64,000 bases of DNA from Gryganskiella cystojenkinii. Its lineage: Eukaryota; Mortierellomycota; Mortierellomycetes; Mortierellales; Mortierellaceae. Of the stretch, positions 58,464 through 64,000 are shown one piece after another. The position numbers and the translations under genes are program-made. Position 1 is the first letter of the stretch; the number at the start of each line of letters is the position of its first letter. Location: assembly GCA_015852425.1 (NCBI GenBank), contig JAAAIG010000080.1, positions 1 to 64,000 of the forward strand, given 5' to 3'. The notes under the pieces were generated by a model, which saw only the letters and a list, made by a program, of their open reading frames with translations, was not told where the DNA came from and did no database searches.

Positions 58464-59336
58464 ATGACCGACAACAATCTTCCTAGCATGGCCGATGCAG
58501 ATAGCTGTCTCTCCGATAGCCAACTCGAGGTACCTGTTATTTTTGTCTTGCGGGATCACGACAAAGGATTCGCGCATAAGTTCAATCCGGGTTCGAAATT
58601 GCATTTTACAATGACTCCATGACTCACCCCGACTTTTTTTAATTTCTGTTACAACTAGGTCTTGAAGAAGCAGTACATCAGAGAGGGCGAATACGTCACC
58701 GAGCAGACTCGCTTCAACTATGCCTGGGGCCTGATCAAGAGCAAGAACAGACGCGAGCAGACTCAGGGCGTCCTCCTCCTCACAGGTAGGAAAAGGAGCA
58801 CAGGGCATCAATAATGCAGCACAGCGAAAAATAGACTCGCCAAGAGTCGATGATTCTGTCCTCTATTTTTTTACCAAAAGGGGAGGGGTTTAATACTTGG
58901 CCTTCTCACCTTTTTTTTTTTTGCTTACATACTCATTTTCAACTACCTCTCTCAAACAATACATAGATATCTACAGGGAAGTGCCAGACAGGAGACGTGA
59001 GTGTCTCTTTTACTTGGCCTTGGGACACTTCAAGCTTGGAAACTACAATGATGCTCGCAAATTTAATGAGTCCTTGCTGGAATTCGAGCCCAACAACTCT
59101 CAGGCACATGCGCTTCGTCAGGAGATCGAGGATCGTGTTGCCAAGGGTACTTCGAAATGCCTACTTTTTCATTGCTGTATAAGATGACGGTGGTATTTAA
59201 ACGAAATAACTGATCATCATCTTTCTTCGATTTCTTTTTATTTTTTTCTGTAGAGGGATATATTGGCATGGCGATCGTTGGAACTGTTGCAGCTGTGGGG
59301 ACTATCATCTTGACATCGCTCTTGAAGAAGAAGTAA
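58464..59336 (+). CDS. FIS1: Mitochondrial fission protein Fis1
   Basis: Tail-anchored outer-membrane adaptor for mitochondrial and peroxisomal fission, recruiting the dynamin Dnm1 through adaptors. Four exons (58464-58529, 58659-58785, 58967-59146, 59254-59336) join to 151 residues. Two TPR-like repeats: [21 protein letters not shown] with [21 protein letters not shown], and [26 protein letters not shown]. The anchor is [21 protein letters not shown] with the basic end KKK. All standard Fis1 landmarks are present. Confidence 0.95.
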
Positions 59337-59820
59337 AGGAAGCAGGAGCCTTACAATAATGGAACATTCAGAAGGAATCCCGCCAACAACCCCTGCACCT
59401 TACTCAGCAACTTACTCCGCGCCATTGCATCATTTCAAGGGTATAACATTCAGTGCTACTCTCTTTAACGACAACCCATCCACAATCCACAATCCACTCT
59501 CCACACTTCACAACTACTGCACGACCATCAATTTTCTCGCTCACTGCATACCCGCTCACGAATCAAGCTTAAACCAAATCGCTTCCCAAAGAAATATAAA
59601 ACTTTCTGACTATTGGAAGAAATCAATCAATGGATTTATTACGAGCGAGGGATTAGGGGGCGGAAAAAAACCATTAGGAGGATAATAGTGAAGGTAATCA
59701 AACTAGTTTACAAGCAAGTTATTCTTGGTACAAAACCATTGTAGCGGTTTGGAACTGAAATGTCCCTTCCCGATCACAATACGTTTTTTGGTGGCGGTCG
59801 TGGCGCTGATTCTGTCGTCC
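59337..59820. other. Convergent 3' region
   Basis: Between the FIS1 stop and the stop of the His-rich GPI gene on the minus strand. A frame at 59359-59685 is open by chance and has low-complexity composition; it is probably FIS1 trailer. Confidence 0.4.
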
Positions 59821-61089
59821 CTACAAAAAGTAAACAGCACCAATGAGGGTCATGGCCAAGGCCATCATGTTGGCACCCTGTCGAGATTCACCTGCAACGG
59901 TCGCACTCGCAGAAGAGTTAAGCGCAGGCTTGGCCGCCGCTGGTTTCAAGGGGTCAGGCTTGGTCTTGACTACAGGAACTGGATTAGGTGGAGACGCAGG
60001 TTTAATCCCTGGTCCCTGGGTGTCACCTGTCTGTTGAGGCATCTGCAGAGGCTCACCCACATTGGACTTGGTTCCTCTGACATCACCGTTCACGACAATT
60101 TCAAAGTAATGTGAGTAAGTGTCGAGATCACCCTCGTGGGCCAAGCGGATCGCATAGTCTTTGGCGGGTGGTAACGTCGCCGGCACAGTCCAGGTCAGAG
60201 AGTTCAAGGAAGAGTCCATACCCCCTTGGAGGACCAAGATCTCACGCAGGTTATCATAAGGACCCTGCATAAGACGAACATCGATAGGGGTCTTCGGCTC
60301 CAAGTTCTTGGCATAGACTGGGTCAGGGTTGGGACCCCAGCTGATGACATAGGTCACACCTTGTTGCCAGACCGAGGCGCCGAAAGGCTGAACGAGCCAC
60401 AATGGGGCAATATTAGAGGTCTTTCCGGCTGTTGGCATGGTGACGGAACCAGGTTTGTCAGTGGTCGTCTTAGAGGCATCACCGGTCTTTACTGGAGCGG
60501 TAGCGGTCCCGTCACCGCCCTTCTTCTTGTCGGTCTCGTCCTTCTTGTCGGCGGGATTCTTTTTGTCAGAACTATCCTTTTTCTCGGCACCATCATCCTT
60601 CTTGTCTGAGCCATCCTTCTTGTCTGAGCCATCCTTCTCGTGACTTAGAAGACCACCGCCCAACTTCTCGTCCTCTTTGATGTTCTTGCTACCTTTCTTC
60701 TCGGCATCGTTTTCTTTATCATCGTGATGGTCTTGCTTATGCTTCTCCTCTTGTTCTTGGTGGTCGTCCTTCTCCTCATGATCGTGGTCGTCGTGCTCTT
60801 CGTGGTCATCGTCATGATGATGCTCTTCATGGTCGTCATGATCGTGGTGGCTGCTCTTGTGGTGATGATGACCAGAGCTACTCCAGCCCTCGTGGCGCAT
60901 CACACCGATGGGACGGTACTGAGCCATCTCGGCGGCGTTGATCTCATGGTGACGGTGATCGGCCGCGTTAGGGTTGTTGGTGTTGAGTTGAGGGACGTGC
61001 TGAGACTTCTTTGCCTCTGCTGTAGCAGTGGATGAAGAGGCAGCAGCAACGGCCAAGCAGAGGAGGGCGGAGCTGAGAGTGAGTTTCAT
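59821..61089 (-). CDS. His/Asp-rich Kre9/Knh1-like GPI-anchored surface protein
   Basis: Intronless, 422 residues. Signal peptide MKLTLSSALLCLAVAAASSS. Residues about 65-125 form a dense His/Asp/Glu region (GHHHHKSSHHDHDDHEEHHH and beyond), then a Lys/Asp/Ser repeat of the unit DGSDKKDGSDKK. The Kre9/Knh1-type domain starts near residue 228 (WLVQPFGASVWQQGVTYVISW) and includes IDVRLMQGPYDNLREILVL, LTWTVPATLPPAKDYAIRL and YSHYFEIVV. A Pro-rich linker and hydrophobic C-terminal GPI signal (MMALAMTLIGAVYFL) end it. The His-rich part could bind divalent metals at the cell surface; that is inference. Confidence 0.85.
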   Translation of the reverse strand: MKLTLSSALLCLAVAAASSSTATAEAKKSQHVPQLNTNNPNAADHRHHEINAAEMAQYRPIGVMRHEGWSSSGHHHHKSSHHDHDDHEEHHHDDDHEEHDDHDHEEKDDHQEQEEKHKQDHHDDKENDAEKKGSKNIKEDEKLGGGLLSHEKDGSDKKDGSDKKDDGAEKKDSSDKKNPADKKDETDKKKGGDGTATAPVKTGDASKTTTDKPGSVTMPTAGKTSNIAPLWLVQPFGASVWQQGVTYVISWGPNPDPVYAKNLEPKTPIDVRLMQGPYDNLREILVLQGGMDSSLNSLTWTVPATLPPAKDYAIRLAHEGDLDTYSHYFEIVVNGDVRGTKSNVGEPLQMPQQTGDTQGPGIKPASPPNPVPVVKTKPDPLKPAAAKPALNSSASATVAGESRQGANMMALAMTLIGAVYFL

Positions 61090-62422
61090 GGAATAGGGGT
61101 TGGTTTGCTGTAGTTTCTTGGTGATCGTAAGTTGTCAGTTGTGAGCTAAGGGTTCAATTTTCTCTTTCTTTCTTTTTTTTTGGTTGGCAAAGTGGAATGA
61201 ATAGAAGTTCTGATTCTGAAATTGTTGGTTTTTTTTTTCTAGGTGAAAGAAACATGAAAAGAGGGTTGAACCAACGGGCGAGTTTATATACGTTTAGCAT
61301 CTTTTCCATTCTAGATGAACAAGAAAAAAAAACAATAAACGATGAAATCCATGTCGGTACATTTCAAGATGTCGCCCGCGGGACCTTTGTTGTGCTTTCT
61401 GGGCGAGATGCAAATCGTTTCTGTAGATTCCCCAACATCGTCGATATGCTTTCAAATTGGACCAAGCACCCAAAAAAAATAAAAAAAACGCGAAATTTTC
61501 GGTACGTGTTGTTTCTTTGCCCGTCATCTGACGCGTTTGTCATGTTTGCAAGAACACTGAATGCGTTTCATAACCAGTGTTGACTCGTACCCCTTGATGA
61601 TTTGCGCTTCATTAGACTGGATTTCAACAATAACGTGAAAATATAATACGGCAATCATTATATAGTTCACAACTAGCAATAGCAGATGAGCGAGAGTAAA
61701 GGGCATCGAAAACGACGTACATATGCCTTACAGTGGAGATCAGTCTACGAGTGGCGAGAGGATATATCCGTAGGGTTTCTTAAGCTTTAAGTTTTTATTT
61801 GTTATGCCAGATGGCTCCGTAGGTTGGAAGGTGAATAGCTACATTGAGAACCTAAGTAGGATAGTGTTTTATATATCTGATGCGACCTTTCATTGCACTT
61901 TTTCGTTGCGCTGACGAGAAAAGAAGGAAGCAAGGCTGCATGTTCGCTTGGCTAGACAACAGCTCAAAGAATGCATCCTATTGTCGAGAGCCGACGGCGA
62001 ACCCGGAAATCTCGATTGTGCACTCCTTGTTCATTACTGTTGCTTAAAAGTCTCTCGACAAACGATTCCTCTCTCCCTCCTCCCTTTCAAGAATCAGAAG
62101 CAGACTAACGGAGAATTCAATGCAAGGAACCCTTTGAACACCTTACTTGAATTTTTAGCGTGTTGTTGCGTGCTTTTCAGAGTCGATGTGGGCTGTTGGG
62201 GGTGCGAAAAGGCATTGGCTGTGGTGGTCATTCTAACCACGCCAAGAACATGAGTAAGTGATCAATAAGACTGGTATAAAAACTAAGCGCAAGGCTGGCT
62301 GGCTTCCCAGCAAATCCTTTCTCGTCTTCCTTTTCTTCCACTCTACGCTGTTTCTTCAAGGAAAAAGAATTCTCTTTTTCACCTATCACAGTCTCACTAC
62401 AAACAAATATTCTGCTTCTACC
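61090..62422. other. Intergenic region with the promoter of the peptide precursor
   Basis: Left part: promoter of the GPI gene, with T runs. Right part: a TATAAAA at 62275-62281, about 145 bp before the next start, followed by a leader rich in TTCC and CTC. Frames at 61197-61583 and 61948-62253 have no recognised relatives and are not called. Confidence 0.45.
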
Positions 62423-62773
62423 ATGCATGTTCTCGTCCGTAAGGTCCTCCCCTTCGCCTTCGTCGCCATGACTGCTGGAGTACTTCTCCTCTCCATATTC
62501 AGTACCGCATTGCCAGTGCTCAGACCCGAAGCAAGAGCTGCTGTCAGTCAGCTGAGGACCAGAGGAGCCGAGGACGGCGCCGGCGCATGGCCTGTCCGTA
62601 AAAGAATTGAGGATGAGCACACCAGTACTGGTCAAGCCGGGGACGGCCCCGGTGCCTGGCCCAATCGCAAAAGAACCAAGGACGAGGACCTCCTCGACAG
62701 CAATGATTGGTTCCTGAGTCGACAGGGCTATTCCCCGGATAACAAGAACATTGAGAAGAGAGCTGCGAACTAA
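62423..62773 (+). CDS. Secreted precursor with two GAWP peptide repeats and Kex2 sites
   Basis: Intronless, 116 residues from the ATG at 62423. A longer in-frame start at 62258 lies upstream of the TATA box and is rejected. A hydrophobic signal segment VLPFAFVAMTAGVLLLSIFS is followed by a short pro-region. Two repeats then occur 23 residues apart: EDGAGAWPVRKR (residues 50-61) and GDGPGAWPNRKR (73-84), each ending in a dibasic KR cleavage site and followed by an acidic spacer (IEDEHT, TKDEDL). A third KR at 112-113 leaves a three-residue tail. This is the architecture of fungal pheromone or Kex2-processed repeat precursors. No homologue is recognised, so the product and role are unknown. Confidence 0.75.
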   Translation: MHVLVRKVLPFAFVAMTAGVLLLSIFSTALPVLRPEARAAVSQLRTRGAEDGAGAWPVRKRIEDEHTSTGQAGDGPGAWPNRKRTKDEDLLDSNDWFLSRQGYSPDNKNIEKRAAN

Positions 62774-63223
62774 GGCACCGATAGCTAGCCTGCTCAAAAC
62801 AATCCACATGCGCAAGAGCAAAAAACGAAACGGTGATAAAGCTGACCACCGGCCTATTCGTGAATCAACGAACGATCGCATCAGATAGTCGATCTTTACC
62901 TTGACCTCGGCCACTAAAGGTGTCCGAGAAATGAGGGGAAGAGAGAAGAATACCTCTCTATAGAACTATAAATAACGAAATCGATTTCCTTCCTGTGTGA
63001 GGCATTGGCCCCTTTCTTGTTCTTGTTTTTATTTTTATGCTTTCTTTACTATTTCAGTTTGAAAAGGGTAATGGGGTTAAGGCTGGCTATGATACAAGCA
63101 AAGGCGGGGTAATTGGATGGATGTTGAAAGATAATACACGAAGGGAACAACTCAGAAGCAACGGGCGGAAATCACGAAAAAAGAAGAGATAGTATGCAAA
63201 ATGAACAAGAACTGTCTACTCCT
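62774..63223. other. Convergent 3' region
   Basis: Trailer of the peptide precursor and of the acidic protein gene on the other strand. AT-rich; no gene seen. Confidence 0.4.
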
Positions 63224-64000
63224 TTAGCTTTCAGAGACGTCGCCGTCATCTTCATTCAACTCGTTCTCGAGGTCCTGCAAAAAGTCCTCCTCATCAAAGT
63301 CGCCATCCATATCATCGGCTTCCTCATCGCTGCTCGCCGCTGCGACAGTCTGTCCGTTGCCCTTGGAATAATCCATCGTGGTTTCATCATCTGCGTCCGA
63401 ATCTTCACCGCGACCACCACCATTGACGGCTGTCTTGTGAGAGTCTAATCGACGACGCTTTTGGGACCGGACATCGCTTCCGGTATCACTCTCGTTGTCC
63501 TCATCTCCGTCATCTTCATCCTCCTCGTAGTCGTCTTCTTCGAGGTCACCACTATCAGAACCACTTTCGTTGACAATATCACCATCGCTGTCACGTTCAA
63601 AGTCATCAAGACCCTCCAGCTCTCCACTCTTACCAACTAAACCGATCTTGGCGTCATCAATATCCTCGTCATCGTCATCCTCATGACCATAAGAAACAGC
63701 CTGCGCCAGTCTGGATTTCGTTGGGACTCGTGCTCGTTTCAGGTTCACAAGCGGCGATCGATTACCGTCCGTGCTCGCATCACTCTGTGTGTTACTGCTC
63801 GTGTTATGAAAAAGAGAGAGAAAAACAGAAATATACTGGTTAGAACATCATCGTTTTTTGATCCCGTGCCTTGCTCGTGATTTGCCTTGTTGCGACTGGA
63901 TGCAAAGAACAACAAGACAAGGCATGTCAGCAAAGCCCATCTTCCTACTCCTCAGTAGAGAAAATCGATCAAAGAAAACTTGTCGCAAAAACCCACTCAC
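63224..64000 (-). CDS. Acidic C-terminus of a nuclear-type protein (partial, runs off the right edge)
   Basis: The last exon runs from about 63800 to the stop at 63224. It has a basic start (NLKRARVPTKSRL), then long Asp/Glu/Ser stretches (HEDDDDEDIDDAKIG, DLEEDDYEEDEDDGDEDNES), a basic motif SQKRRRLDSHK that could be a nuclear signal, and the end DFDEEDFLQDLENELNEDDG. Upstream, an exon-like piece lies at about 63835-63897 behind an acceptor CATCCAG, and GTGAGT at the very edge looks like a donor, so the upstream exon is outside. The tail resembles that of the CTD phosphatase Fcp1 or other acidic nuclear factors, but this cannot be decided here. Confidence 0.6.

Noticed and set aside
59359..59685. 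108-codon frame just after FIS1
   Set aside because: It starts 22 bp after the FIS1 stop, has biased composition and no recognisable family; likely trailer sequence.
62258..62422. Longer start for the peptide precursor
   Set aside because: The extension lies upstream of a TATAAAA box and destroys the signal peptide; 62423 gives a standard secretory N-terminus.

Overview
The window is a 64 kb piece of a fungal nuclear genome. Genes are compact, roughly one per 2 kb, and most carry several short GT-AG introns. The gene set mixes typically fungal proteins (End3, Med7, Rcf2, Cbp4, Sls1, Eaf6, Kre9/Knh1-like GPI proteins) with families that are patchy or absent in Dikarya but present in animals (STK19, TTC36, APH-1, KLHDC4). 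Together with the codon usage and a decayed Tc1/mariner-type DDE element, this best fits an early-diverging fungus of the Mortierella kind. That placement is inference, because no rRNA or marker gene is present.

Layout. 0.2-14.6 kb: BAR-SH3 protein (Rvs167/Hob1), Rab geranylgeranyltransferase beta (BET2), a UPF0662/DUF2408 protein, an STK19 homologue, Rcf2, a peroxisomal acyl-CoA dehydrogenase and Eaf6. 15-25 kb: an oversized S28 serine peptidase, a mitochondrial-type J-protein, a Dabb-domain protein, MetAP2 and Med7. 25-33.6 kb: a KLHDC4-type kelch protein, a Ser/Asn-rich protein, a 2 kb gene-free stretch and TTC36. 33.8-42.1 kb is the accessory part: gene debris, a decayed DDE transposase, two divergent paralogous glycosylated membrane proteins, and between them a tandem duplication of about 285 bp in which one copy is split by a 905 bp transposon with terminal inverted repeats while the other keeps the empty site. 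42-47 kb is gene-poor, with one small GPI protein and a decayed or unrecognised gene. 47-59.3 kb returns to housekeeping genes: tyrosine aminotransferase, an RRM protein, End3, Sls1, the gamma-secretase subunit APH-1, Cbp4 and Fis1. 59.8-64 kb: a His-rich Kre9/Knh1-like GPI protein, a small secreted precursor with two GAWP repeats ending in Kex2-type sites, and the acidic C-terminus of a gene running off the right edge.

Themes. Several genes serve mitochondria (Rcf2, Sls1, Cbp4, Fis1, probably the J-protein); Cbp4 and Fis1 share one divergent promoter. Endocytosis and membrane traffic are served by Rvs167, End3 and BET2. The strongest candidates for something new are the repeat peptide precursor at 62.4 kb, the fungal APH-1, the S28 peptidase with giant insertions between its catalytic residues, and the transposon with its paired empty site. 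Intron positions were read by eye from splice signals and family alignment remembered from knowledge; no search was run.
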